Made by a program: the position numbers and the translations under genes. From the NCBI RefSeq assembly GCF_008033115.1, contig NZ_CP041203.1, positions 3,906,001 to 3,970,000 on the forward strand: DNA of 64,000 nucleotides. Direction: 5' to 3'. The stretch is from Cellulomonas sp. Y8 (GTDB lineage: Bacteria; Actinomycetota; Actinomycetes; Actinomycetales; Cellulomonadaceae). Each line of letters opens with the position of its first letter. The first letter of the stretch is position 1. Under the pieces are notes generated by a model. That model did not search any database and was not told the DNA's origin. It saw only the letters and a list, made by a program, of their open reading frames with translations. Below, piece by piece: positions 17,985-26,334 of the stretch.

Positions 17985-19163
17985 TCAGGCGTGCAGGCCG
18001 AAGTCGGCCGCGTACGCCGGGTCGGTGATCGCCGGCCGGGTCAGGGAGAACAGCCCGATGTCGTGCGGTGTGGACCCGGCTGTCACCAGGTCCGCCAGCA
18101 CGGACCCGACCAGGCTCGCGAACTTGCCGCCGTGCCCCGCGCCGTTGAACACCGCGACGTGCGGGTGCCCCGGCACGGTGTCCAGCACGAACTCCCGGTC
18201 CGGCGGCATGTCGTACACGCACACGGCGCTGCGCAGGGCGGGGCCCGCGGCGGCGGGCAGGTGCCGGGCGAGGAACTCCCGGGACCGCTCGGTCGTCGCC
18301 GGGTCGGCGCGGTGCGTGCGGCCCTCGCTGGTGACGAAATGCCCGCGCATGTCCCGGGCGATCTTGACCGCGGCCTCGCCGTAGACGGGGAAGCCGTACA
18401 TGACCTCGTCGCCGTGCCACACCCAGATGGGGAACCGGTCGGGCGTGAAGTCGGTCAGCCGGGAGGACGCGACGTAGTCGACCTGCTCCTCGGACAGCGT
18501 GAGCCGGAAGTCGAGCCCCAGGTCCGGCATGAGGTCGCCGAGCCAGGACGCCGCGGCGACGACCAGGCCGCCCGCCTCGACGTCGCCCGCCGAGGTCCGG
18601 ACCGTGACGCCGCCGTCCCGGACGTCGACCCCCGTGACCCGGGTGTGCGGCCAGAACTCGACGCCCGCCGCCAGCGCCAGCGACGTGTGCGCGGAGACCG
18701 AGCGGCGGATGTCGATCAGCCCCGCGTCCGCCTGGTGCAGCGCCGTGGTGCCGTCGGGCACCTGCCACTGGGGGTGGCGGGCGCGCAGGTCGGCGGTGGA
18801 CAGGTCCTCGAAGGACGCCCCGGCCGCGGTCATCGCGTCCCGGAACACGGCGAGGCGGTCGGCGCCGTCGGCGGTCGGCGGGGCGAGGTCGAGACCGCCG
18901 GTGCGCGTGAAGACCTGCAGGCCCGACTCGCGCTCGACCCGGTCCCACGCGGCGTACATCGCGTCGGTCAGGTGCACGTACTCGGGCCGGTGGTAGGACC
19001 GCCGGATGATCCGGGAGTGGTCGCCGGACGAGCCGAGCGAGTTCACCAGGTCGAACTGCTCGACGACCAGCACCCGCTCCGCGCCCGCGCGGGCGAGCCA
19101 GTAGGCGGCGGCCGAGCCGACCGCGCCGGCCCCGATGACGACGTGCGAGTAGGTGCGTGCCAC
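17985..19163 (-). CDS. FAD-dependent oxidoreductase, monomeric sarcosine oxidase/N-methyltryptophan oxidase-like
   Basis: A 392-residue flavoprotein of the DAO/GlpO family that oxidises an N-methyl or primary amine. The Rossmann dinucleotide motif VIGAGAVGSAAA is at residues ~9-20. In the C-terminal part CVYDMPPDREFVLD places a cysteine near residue 314, matching the covalent FAD attachment cysteine of monomeric sarcosine oxidase; GHGGKFA near the end is the usual flavin-contact loop. A GTG 16 codons downstream of an upstream in-frame ATG is chosen because TAGCGT lies seven bases ahead of it (leaderless promoter). The substrate is not determinable from context. Confidence 0.9.
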   Translation of the reverse strand: MARTYSHVVIGAGAVGSAAAYWLARAGAERVLVVEQFDLVNSLGSSGDHSRIIRRSYHRPEYVHLTDAMYAAWDRVERESGLQVFTRTGGLDLAPPTADGADRLAVFRDAMTAAGASFEDLSTADLRARHPQWQVPDGTTALHQADAGLIDIRRSVSAHTSLALAAGVEFWPHTRVTGVDVRDGGVTVRTSAGDVEAGGLVVAAASWLGDLMPDLGLDFRLTLSEEQVDYVASSRLTDFTPDRFPIWVWHGDEVMYGFPVYGEAAVKIARDMRGHFVTSEGRTHRADPATTERSREFLARHLPAAAGPALRSAVCVYDMPPDREFVLDTVPGHPHVAVFNGAGHGGKFASLVGSVLADLVTAGSTPHDIGLFSLTRPAITDPAYAADFGLHA

Positions 19164-19176
19164 GCGCCGCACGCTA
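19161..19176 (-). promoter_or_regulatory. leaderless promoter of the sarcosine-oxidase-like gene
   Basis: On the minus strand TAGCGT (19176-19171), seven bases, then GTG at 19163. The remaining gap to 19304 shows no gene. Confidence 0.45.
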
Positions 19177-19304
19177 GCCCGCGCGGCACCCGGCGGGCGA
19201 GGGGCGTCCACGCGGCGCGCGCCAGCCGCCCGCGGCGGTCGACGCGTCGCCGGCGCCGGTCGGGGCCGGCACCCGCACCCGGCGACGATGCCCCCGGCCG
19301 CGGG

Positions 19305-20522
19305 TCAGCCCCGCAGGTAGCCGTCCAGCCAGTCGAACACCCGCTGGTCGGTCAGCGCGCGGGCCAGCGGCTGGCAGTGGCCGTCCGCGCCCTCGGCGGC
19401 GGTGAACGGCGCCAGCGTCGACACCGACGGGGTCAGCGCCGCGAGCCGCTGCGACTGCCCGGGCCAGAACGGCTCACCCTCGGGGTCGGTGATGAGCAGC
19501 GGCGTCGTGATGCGGTCGGCCACGTCCGCGACGTCGTACCGGCGCACCTCCCGCAGCGTCGCCGCGTAGCCGTCCGCGCCGTAGGGCCGGGCGCGGAACC
19601 GCCAGGTCCGGGCGGTCGTCCGGGACAGCTTCATGCCGAGCTCCATGTCCCGGTCGAACGCGTGGTACTCGCCCTTGTCGAGCAGCTTGAGCAGGCTGCC
19701 GGGCACCTCGTGCTCCCAGGACGCGGCGACGGACACCACCCCGGGGTCGAGGACCGCGGCGACCGGTCGGTGCTCGAAGGCCAGCGCCCGCGCGACCCAG
19801 TACCCGGCCTGGCTCACGCCGTAGACGGCGACCCGGTCGCCGTCTACCTCGGGGCGCGCGACGACGGCGTCCAGCACCGGCGTCAGCACCTTCTCCCAGT
19901 CCGGGCGGAACGGCACGCCGCGCTCGAACAGCAGCGACTGCTGCCCGGGGCCGTCGAACACCAGCGCGTGGTAGCCGCGGGCGAGCGCCCCGGCGACGCA
20001 CTCGACCCACAGCGACGTCAGCGAGCCGTCGCTGCCGTTGACGGCCACGACCGTCGGGCGCGGGCCGTCGCCGGGCGCGCGGAACAGGTAGCCGGGCAGC
20101 GCGTCGCCCTCGTACGGGACGGACACCCGGACGACGTCGAGGTCGGCGTGGTCGACCCACGCGTCCCAGGCGCGGCGGTGCGCGCGGAACGTGGGCAGCA
20201 GGTCGTCCTCCGACTCGAGCGCCGCCACGGCGTTCACCGCGACCGCGAGGTACGCCGACGCGCGCAGGTACGCCGAGGCCGCGCTGACCCGGTGCCCGCC
20301 CGCGGCGGACGCGTCGCCCTGCGCGGCGACGCGCTCGCCGAGGTCCCGCCACGCCGCGAACCACGCGTCGTGGTCTTGCTTGGCGTGCACGTCCGCGACC
20401 GCGGCCAGCACCTCGCCGACGTCGGCGGCGCCGTGCACCGCGCGGCCGAGCGTGCTGCGGATGACCTCGTCGCGGTCGGCCTCGGGGGAGAACCGGGTCG
20501 GGTGCGTGCGGTGGCCGGGCAT
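19305..20522 (-). CDS. alpha/beta hydrolase (FrsA/2,6-dihydropseudooxynicotine hydrolase-like)
   Basis: A 405-residue hydrolase. An N-terminal helical region (~1-125) caps an alpha/beta-hydrolase core. The nucleophile elbow YGVSQAG puts Ser near residue 236. The likely acid is in TDPEGEP near 345 and the histidine in EGADGHCQP near 380. This arrangement (long N-terminal helical part, GxSxG with Gln) is that of the C-C bond hydrolases related to dihydropseudooxynicotine hydrolase and to FrsA-type esterases. The ATG follows GGAGGG. It is monocistronic, so the substrate is unknown. Confidence 0.85.
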   Translation of the reverse strand: MPGHRTHPTRFSPEADRDEVIRSTLGRAVHGAADVGEVLAAVADVHAKQDHDAWFAAWRDLGERVAAQGDASAAGGHRVSAASAYLRASAYLAVAVNAVAALESEDDLLPTFRAHRRAWDAWVDHADLDVVRVSVPYEGDALPGYLFRAPGDGPRPTVVAVNGSDGSLTSLWVECVAGALARGYHALVFDGPGQQSLLFERGVPFRPDWEKVLTPVLDAVVARPEVDGDRVAVYGVSQAGYWVARALAFEHRPVAAVLDPGVVSVAASWEHEVPGSLLKLLDKGEYHAFDRDMELGMKLSRTTARTWRFRARPYGADGYAATLREVRRYDVADVADRITTPLLITDPEGEPFWPGQSQRLAALTPSVSTLAPFTAAEGADGHCQPLARALTDQRVFDWLDGYLRG

Positions 20523-20612
20523 GGTGGGTCCCTCCGGGAGCGGTGGTCGGGTCGCGCCCCACGGTCCTCCGGGTCCGGGGCCCGCCGCCTCATCCGCCGC
20601 GGTCGATCCGCC

Positions 20613-22454
20613 TCAGCCCGCGCGCTGCTCCAGCACCGCCCGCACCCGCGCGGTGTCCGCGTCGGTCCACCCGTCCGGCGCCGCGACGGCCACCCAGCCG
20701 TCGAGCGTGAGCGCGTCGTAGTTGTGCCCGTGGCCGTCCGGCACCGACTTGGAGTTCACCAGGTCGAACGTCAGCTGCCAGAACGTCACCAGCGGGTACC
20801 AGGTCATGGTCAGGCCGCCCTCGCCGGTGTGCGGCTCGGCGAGCCAGTCCGGGCGACTGAGCAGCAGGTCCGGGCCCCACCAGACGATCGGGTCGGACGC
20901 GTGCTGCAGGTACAGCACCCGTGGGTCCTCCCAGGCGGTCGGCGGGGTCGCCATCTGGTCGGTGTCGCCGGCGAAGCGCACGAGCAGGCCGCTCGCGTAC
21001 ACCGGCGCCGCGGACGTGGTGCCGGGGTCGCGCCGCTCCATGAGCGCGTGCCACACCGGGTTGGAGTTCGGCGGGCCGACCCAGAGCACGCCGTCGGTGC
21101 GCGCACGGATGTCGGCGAGCGAGTCGTAGGCGCTCTCCGAGCCGTACGAGCCGAGGCTCTCGCCGTAGGCCAGCAGCTCCGGGCGGTCGTCGGCGGGGAG
21201 CTCGGCCACGCGGGCCTCGACGGCGGCGGCGAGCGCCTGCGCCTCGTCGGCGGCGCGGGACCGGTCGACCAGGAACGACAGCCAGCTCGGCAGGTAGGAG
21301 TACTGCGTGGCGACGGTCGCGGTGTCGCCGCCGTGCATCAGCTCCAGCGCGGAGACCGCGGCGTCGTTGACCCAGCCGCTGCCGGTCGTGGTGACGACCA
21401 GGAGGACCGCGCGGTCGAACGCCCCGGCGCGCTCGAGGTCGTCGACCGCCAGGGCGGCGCGGCCCTCGGCGGTGTCGGCGCTGTCCAGGCCCGCGTAGAC
21501 CCGGACCGGCGTGGTGGTCGAGCCGTCGGGGGAGGCGGCCGCCAGCTCGTCGGCGGTGGGGCCCTCGGCCACGAACCGGCGACCCTCCCGGCCGAGGGTG
21601 TCCCACGGCACCAGCGACTCCGGCGACCCGGAGCGCTCGACCGCCTCCGGCTGCGTGACGCCGGGGTGGTCCCGGGTGTTCGCGAGGGCGAACGCGCCGT
21701 CGGCCGCGGACAGCGCCCGCCCGAGCAGCACGTCGTTGACCAGCACGACCGTCAGCACCGCCACCAGCACGACGGCCACCGCGCCGGCGAGCAGCCGCGG
21801 GAACCGCAGCCAGCGCCGCAGCCCGCGCTCGAGCCGCAGGCCCACCCAGCGCAGCCCGCGGGCGAGCAGCACGAACGCCGCCGCGACCAGCACCAGCAGC
21901 GGCCCGGCGCGGAGCCAGTCGCCGGTGCTCGGCCCGGGCATGCCGATCGCCGCGGTCATCTCCCGCTGCCACCGCGCGCCGTTCACCAGCGCCAGGAGGA
22001 GCCCGCCCACGACGGCGACGGCGAGGGCGGGGACGAGCCACGGCAGCACGGCCGTCCGCACCCGCGGCGGCACCCGGTGGCGACCGGCCGCCATGAGACG
22101 TCGCCAGGCGGGCACGTGCCGCAGCGCCCAGGCGAGCGCGACGCCGAGCCCGTACCCCAGCGCCGCCGAGATGCCGGACACCAGGGCCTGGAACAGCCAG
22201 TCGCGGGGGAGCAGCGACGGGGTCATGGCGAGCATCGCGAACAGGGTGCCGCCGACGACGCCTGCGGGGCTCGGCGGCCGGGGCCGGTGCCGGTGGCGGA
22301 CCGGGGCGGGCCCGGCGCCGGGTGCCGCGGGCTCGGCGCCGGGTGGGACGGGCGGCGCGGTCGCGGCGTCGGGCTCCGTCCCGGGGCCCGGCTCCGTCCC
22401 GCGGCCCGGGTCCGGGGCCGGCGTCGGGGCCGGGTTGGCTGCCGGCTGCGTCAT
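20613..22454 (-). CDS. membrane alpha/beta hydrolase (Abhydrolase_9 family)
   Basis: A 613-residue protein. A proline/alanine/glutamate-rich N-terminus of about 65 residues is followed by five or so membrane helices (~70-270) and then an extracytoplasmic alpha/beta-hydrolase domain. That domain carries LAYGESLGSYGSE with a GxSxG nucleophile near residue 430, and HASDPIVWW and GHGHNYD further on. This matches the paired Abhydrolase_9_N/Abhydrolase_9 architecture found in actinobacteria, whose substrate is unknown. The ATG at 22454 has AGGAAGGGA ahead of it. It is divergent from the PPOX gene, with a strong inverted repeat between the two. Confidence 0.85.
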   Translation of the reverse strand: MTQPAANPAPTPAPDPGRGTEPGPGTEPDAATAPPVPPGAEPAAPGAGPAPVRHRHRPRPPSPAGVVGGTLFAMLAMTPSLLPRDWLFQALVSGISAALGYGLGVALAWALRHVPAWRRLMAAGRHRVPPRVRTAVLPWLVPALAVAVVGGLLLALVNGARWQREMTAAIGMPGPSTGDWLRAGPLLVLVAAAFVLLARGLRWVGLRLERGLRRWLRFPRLLAGAVAVVLVAVLTVVLVNDVLLGRALSAADGAFALANTRDHPGVTQPEAVERSGSPESLVPWDTLGREGRRFVAEGPTADELAAASPDGSTTTPVRVYAGLDSADTAEGRAALAVDDLERAGAFDRAVLLVVTTTGSGWVNDAAVSALELMHGGDTATVATQYSYLPSWLSFLVDRSRAADEAQALAAAVEARVAELPADDRPELLAYGESLGSYGSESAYDSLADIRARTDGVLWVGPPNSNPVWHALMERRDPGTTSAAPVYASGLLVRFAGDTDQMATPPTAWEDPRVLYLQHASDPIVWWGPDLLLSRPDWLAEPHTGEGGLTMTWYPLVTFWQLTFDLVNSKSVPDGHGHNYDALTLDGWVAVAAPDGWTDADTARVRAVLEQRAG

Positions 22455-22541
22455 GGGGCGGGTCCCTTCCTGGCGTGCCGCGGGAGCGCGCGGTGGGCCC
22501 GTCGCCGTCGGTCTGGCCCCGATCGTCCCAGACCCGAGCCG

Positions 22542-22578
22542 CGGGTGCGCGACCCGCGGCGGGTGGGTCGCGCACCCG
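22542..22578. repeat. 14-bp inverted repeat between divergent genes
   Basis: Perfect 14-bp arms (22542-22555 and 22565-22578, CGGGTGCGCGACCC and its complement) with a 9-nt spacer. It lies upstream of both flanking genes, so it is more likely an operator or cruciform than a terminator. Confidence 0.7.
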
Positions 22579-22634
22579 GCCGCGAGGTGGGCGACACTGG
22601 GCCCGCCCCACCCGCGCTCCCAGGAGGTCCACCC

Positions 22635-23042
22635 GTGGCCACGCCCCCGCTGCCGTCCGACGCCGTCGAGATGCTCCGCCGCCCGAACCCCGCCGTGATG
22701 GCGACGCTGCGCTCGGACGGCACGCCGGTGTCCGCCGCGACCTGGTACCTGTGGCGCGAGGACGGCCGGGTGCTGCTCAACCTCGACGGCACGCGCGTCC
22801 GGCTGAAGCACCTGCGCCGGGACCCGCGGGTGACGCTCACCGTCCTGGACTCGGACGACTGGTACACGCACGTCACCCTCGTCGGGCGGGTCGTCGAGAT
22901 CACCGAGGACGCCGACCGGTCGGGCATCGACGCGCTCTCCGAGCACTACACCGGGCACCCGTACCCGGACCGGGAGAACCCGCGGTTCTCGGCGGTCGTC
23001 GAGGTCGAGCGCTGGCACGGCTGGGGCGCCCACCAGAGCTGA
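22635..23042 (+). CDS. PPOX-class F420-dependent oxidoreductase
   Basis: A 135-residue split-barrel flavin/deazaflavin-binding protein. It has PNPAVMATLRSDGTP near residue 17 and RVRLKHLRRDPRVTL near 54, the family pattern that contacts cofactor phosphate. It ends in ERWHGWG, typical of the F420-binding PPOX group in actinobacteria (Rv1155-like). Members reduce quinones or other small molecules with F420H2. A strong AGGAGG lies seven bases before the GTG start and a GACACT hexamer at 22593-22598 may be its -10 box. Confidence 0.88.
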   Translation: MATPPLPSDAVEMLRRPNPAVMATLRSDGTPVSAATWYLWREDGRVLLNLDGTRVRLKHLRRDPRVTLTVLDSDDWYTHVTLVGRVVEITEDADRSGIDALSEHYTGHPYPDRENPRFSAVVEVERWHGWGAHQS

Positions 23043-23058
23043 CGCCCGCGCTCGCGCC

Positions 23059-23670
23059 TCAGGCCGCCGCGGGCTCGCGGAGCATCGCCCAGGGGCGGGG
23101 GCCCCGCACCGGGACCGGGCCCGTCGCCACGAACCCGAACCGCTCGTAGAGCCGGCGGCTCGCGTCGGTCGTCGCCTCCAGGTAGGCCGGCAGACCCGCC
23201 GCGTCGACGCGCGCCAGCCCGTGCCGGAGCAGCGCCGAGCCGACGCCGAGCCCGCGCGCGTCCGGCCCCACGGCGATCTCCTCCAGGTACCAGTGCGGCC
23301 GCCGGGGCCGGTGCCGCTCGTACCGCGCCATCTGCGCCGCGGCGGTGGGCAGGTGCCGCAGCCCGATCGCCCGCACGACCGCCGGCAGCTGCCGCAGGCG
23401 CTCGCCGAGCGGGGCGCCCGGGCCCGGGGCGTGCCACACCGCCACCCCGAGCACCGGACCGCCCGGCTCGGCGCGCGCCACGTCGACCGAGCCGCCCGGC
23501 AGCGGGCCGGACCGCAGCTGCGCGACGTGCATCGCGACCAGCCGGGCGGTGCGGTCGCGGTCGCCGGGGACCATCGCCCGGATCACCGGGTCGTCGCCCA
23601 GCGCGTCGGCGAGCAGGCGCGCGCAGGCGGCGGCCTCGTCGGGGCGGGCGGTCTCGACGACGACGCTCAC
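23059..23670 (-). CDS. GNAT family N-acetyltransferase
   Basis: A 203-residue single-domain acetyltransferase. The acetyl-CoA site is LEEIAVGPDARGLGVGSALLRHG (residues ~130-152; the RGLGVG loop binds the pyrophosphate), followed by LEATTDASRRLYERFGF, the usual motif B that closes the fold. The acceptor is unknown; many relatives modify antibiotics or small amines. The GTG at 23670 has GGAAGGA ahead. It is convergent with the PPOX gene and followed on the same strand only after an independent GNAT-like gene. Confidence 0.87.
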   Translation of the reverse strand: MSVVVETARPDEAAACARLLADALGDDPVIRAMVPGDRDRTARLVAMHVAQLRSGPLPGGSVDVARAEPGGPVLGVAVWHAPGPGAPLGERLRQLPAVVRAIGLRHLPTAAAQMARYERHRPRRPHWYLEEIAVGPDARGLGVGSALLRHGLARVDAAGLPAYLEATTDASRRLYERFGFVATGPVPVRGPRPWAMLREPAAA

Positions 23671-23728
23671 GGGTGGGTCCTTCCGGTGGTCGGGCGGGGA
23701 CCCCCAGGATGCCCCGACGCGGCGCCCC

Positions 23729-24871
23729 TCAGGCCGCGACCCCCAGCCGCCGGGCCAGCGGGACCGCGCGCAGCACCGCGTGCGCCGCCGGGCCACGGGC
23801 CGCCACGAGCAGGTCGACCTGCGGACGCGCGGCGGGCCACAGCCGCGCGCCGACCGCGTAGTGCGAGCCGAAACCGGGGTCGACGAACGGCGCGTCGGTG
23901 GTCCCGAGCAGGTAGGTCAGCGCGGCGAGCCGGCCCACGGACCCGGGGCTGAACCGGCGGAACCGCTCGTCGTACGCGTCGAGCAGCCCGAACCACGCGC
24001 CGCCCGACCGGACGTGGAACCCGGCCCAGATCGTCTCGCCGCCCGCGGTGAGCCGGAGCGCGTCCAGGTCGCCGTCCCGCCGGAACGCGTCGACCATCTC
24101 CCGGAACCAGCGCTCGTCCGCGGGGTCCAGGCCGAGCGCCGCGCCCCCGCGCGCCGGGTCGCCCTTCCAGCCCGCGGCCTGCAGCGCGACGAACCGGTCG
24201 ACGGCGGCGGGGTCGTCCGACTCGTCGCGCAGCTCCAGCGGCCCGCCGAGCTCCCGGGCCAGCCCGCGGGCGACGCGCCGGACGTTCCGGGCGTCGTCGG
24301 TGCGCAGGTGCGCGGTCGACAGCGGCGGGTCCACGACGACCCCTTCGACGGGATCCGGCACGGGCAGCACGTCGAACGCCTCCCGGGGCGCCCACGCCCC
24401 GACGTCCCTGCTGCGCTCGTGCACCCGCATCCGGCGGCGGGTCGCCACGCCGTCGAGCACCTCGGCGAGCGGGCCCTCCGCGGGGAACCGGCGCAGCAGC
24501 GCGAGCCCCGGCAACCCGACGTCCGGCGCGCCGCGCAGCAGGGCGTCCAGGGCCTCGGGGGCGCGGGCGGTGCGCAGCAGCGGGTGGTGCCGGTCGCACT
24601 GCGAGGTCATGAACTCCCCGCCGGTGGTCAGCGCCCGCACCGGGAGCCGCGGGGCGACCCTCTTGGTGGTCACGGCCAGGGCGCCCAGCCACTCGCCGCC
24701 CTCGCGCGCGCTGAGCACCCGCACCTCGTGCGCGTCCGGCCGTGCGCGGGCGGTCAGCAGGAACCGCGGGTCGAGGCACATGTTCGGCGCGAGCGCGTCC
24801 GCGGCGAGCCGCTGCCACGCGCGGGCGTCGTCGGCGGTGAGGTCGGCCAGCGGCACGAGCCGGATGTCCAT
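23729..24871 (-). CDS. BioF2/CelD-like acetyltransferase (Acetyltransf_6)
   Basis: A 380-residue protein with tandem GNAT-like folds, similar to the CelD/BcsL and FemAB-like acetyltransferases that modify polysaccharides or peptidoglycan precursors. The motif QAAGWKGDPARGG near residue 232 followed by RWFREMVDAF is typical of this family, as is the GFGSHYAVGARLWP segment close to the end. There is no membrane segment. The ATG at 24871 follows a leaderless promoter. A cell-envelope role is inferred from the family only. Confidence 0.78.
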   Translation of the reverse strand: MDIRLVPLADLTADDARAWQRLAADALAPNMCLDPRFLLTARARPDAHEVRVLSAREGGEWLGALAVTTKRVAPRLPVRALTTGGEFMTSQCDRHHPLLRTARAPEALDALLRGAPDVGLPGLALLRRFPAEGPLAEVLDGVATRRRMRVHERSRDVGAWAPREAFDVLPVPDPVEGVVVDPPLSTAHLRTDDARNVRRVARGLARELGGPLELRDESDDPAAVDRFVALQAAGWKGDPARGGAALGLDPADERWFREMVDAFRRDGDLDALRLTAGGETIWAGFHVRSGGAWFGLLDAYDERFRRFSPGSVGRLAALTYLLGTTDAPFVDPGFGSHYAVGARLWPAARPQVDLLVAARGPAAHAVLRAVPLARRLGVAA

Positions 24872-24883
24872 GCGCCGACGGTA
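24869..24883 (-). promoter_or_regulatory. leaderless promoter of the CelD-like gene
   Basis: Minus strand: TACCGT (24883-24878), six bases, ATG at 24871. Confidence 0.5.
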
Positions 24884-24965
24884 GGGCGGTTTTTGCCCGG
24901 TTTGTCCTCGTCCGCGGGTGAACTGGGGCGGTCTCACCCGACCGGCCCAGCGCGGCGCCTACGCC

Positions 24966-25007
24966 TTCCTGCTCCGCCCCCGCGGATCCGCGAGGGCGGG
25001 GCAGGAA
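24966..25007. terminator. 42-bp palindrome after lldD
   Basis: Two 21-nt arms (24966-24986, 24987-25007) pair with a single C:A mismatch and one G:U, with no spacer. It lies about 90 bases past the end of the aldolase-lldD operon and is its probable terminator. Confidence 0.6.
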
Positions 25008-25095
25008 ACGGGAGGCGAGCCAGCCGCCCCCCGGCAGCCCGCGGTCGCCCGGCACCCCAGCAGCCCGGCGGCATCGCGCCCCGGCACCCCGGCGG

Positions 25096-26307
25096 CTACG
25101 GCAGCCGCACGTGCTGCGGCCCGAGCTCGCCCACGCTCCGCACGCCGAGCAGCGCCATCGTGCGCCGCACCTCGCGGGTCAGGATCTCCGCCGCCCGGTC
25201 GACCCCGCGCTCGCCGCCGGCCATCAGGCCGTACAGGTACGCCCGCCCGACCATCGTCGCGTCGGCCCCGAGCGCGAGCGCGGCCACCACGTCGGCACCC
25301 GACAGGATGCCGGTGTCCAGCCACACCTCCGCCCGGTCGCCGACCGCCTCCTTGACGTCCGGCAGCAGCCGCAGCGGCACCGGGGCCCGGTCGAGCTGCC
25401 GCCCGCCGTGGTTGGACAGCACGATCGCGTCCGCCCCGGCGTCGACGACCCGGCGGGCGTCGTCGACGGTCTGGATCCCCTTGATGACGAGCGGCCCGTC
25501 CCAGGAGGCACGCAGCCACTCGAGGTCGGCGATCGTCATCGTCGGGTCGAACAGCTTGTCCAGCAGGTCGGCGACCGTGCCGCCCCAGGACTGCAACGAG
25601 GCGAACTCCAGCGGCCGGGTGGTCAGCAGGTTGAGCCACCACGCCGGGTGCATCCCGGCGTCCAGCACCGTCTTCACCGAGAGGGCCGGCGGGATCGAGA
25701 AGCCGTTCCGGGTGTCCCGCAGCCGGGCCCCCGCGACCGGGACGTCCACGGTGAGCTGCAGCGCCTCGAACCCCGACGCCTTCGCCCGGGCCATGAGGTC
25801 CTCGCCGGCCGAGCGGTCCTTCCACACGTAGAGCTGGAACCACTTCCGCGCCTCGGGCGCCGCAGCGGCGACGTCCTCGATCGACGTCGTCCCCATCGTC
25901 GACAGGGCGTAGGGGATGCCCCGGCGCTGGGCGACCCGCGCCACGGCCCGCTCGCCCTCGTGGTGCATCATCCGCGTGAACCCGGTGGGCGCGAAGGAGA
26001 ACGGCACCGCGGCGGGCGTGCCGAGCATGTCGGTGGTCGTGTCGACCTCGGACACGTCCTGCAGGATCGACGGCCGCAGCTCCAGGTCCCGGAACAGGCG
26101 GCGCGCGCGGCGCAGGCTGATCTCGGCCTCGGCGGCGCCGTCGGTGTAGTCGAACACCGACCGCGGTGTGCGGCGGCGGGCGACGGTCCGCAGGTCGGCG
26201 ATGGTCAGCGCGTCCTCCAGGCGGCGGCGCGTGGGGTCCAGGCGGATCGGCTTGGGCCGCAGCAGCGGCTGGAGCTCGGACCACCTCGGCAGCTGGCGCT
26301 CGGTCAT
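25096..26307 (-). CDS. lldD: FMN-dependent L-lactate dehydrogenase / alpha-hydroxy acid oxidase
   Basis: A 403-residue member of the FMN alpha-hydroxy acid dehydrogenase family, which oxidises L-lactate to pyruvate. The active-site block SNHGGRQLD with the catalytic histidine is near residue 297. A TDGAAEAE segment near 55 and LTVDVPVAGARLRDTRNGF near 190 complete the FMN and substrate site. It is 27 bp downstream of the aldolase/dehydrogenase gene and almost surely co-transcribed with it. In that setting it would consume the L-lactate made from lactaldehyde during rhamnose breakdown. GGGAGGATC precedes the ATG. Confidence 0.93.
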   Translation of the reverse strand: MTERQLPRWSELQPLLRPKPIRLDPTRRRLEDALTIADLRTVARRRTPRSVFDYTDGAAEAEISLRRARRLFRDLELRPSILQDVSEVDTTTDMLGTPAAVPFSFAPTGFTRMMHHEGERAVARVAQRRGIPYALSTMGTTSIEDVAAAAPEARKWFQLYVWKDRSAGEDLMARAKASGFEALQLTVDVPVAGARLRDTRNGFSIPPALSVKTVLDAGMHPAWWLNLLTTRPLEFASLQSWGGTVADLLDKLFDPTMTIADLEWLRASWDGPLVIKGIQTVDDARRVVDAGADAIVLSNHGGRQLDRAPVPLRLLPDVKEAVGDRAEVWLDTGILSGADVVAALALGADATMVGRAYLYGLMAGGERGVDRAAEILTREVRRTMALLGVRSVGELGPQHVRLP

Positions 26308-26334
26308 GTCGCAGATCCTCCCTCGGCCCGCGGC

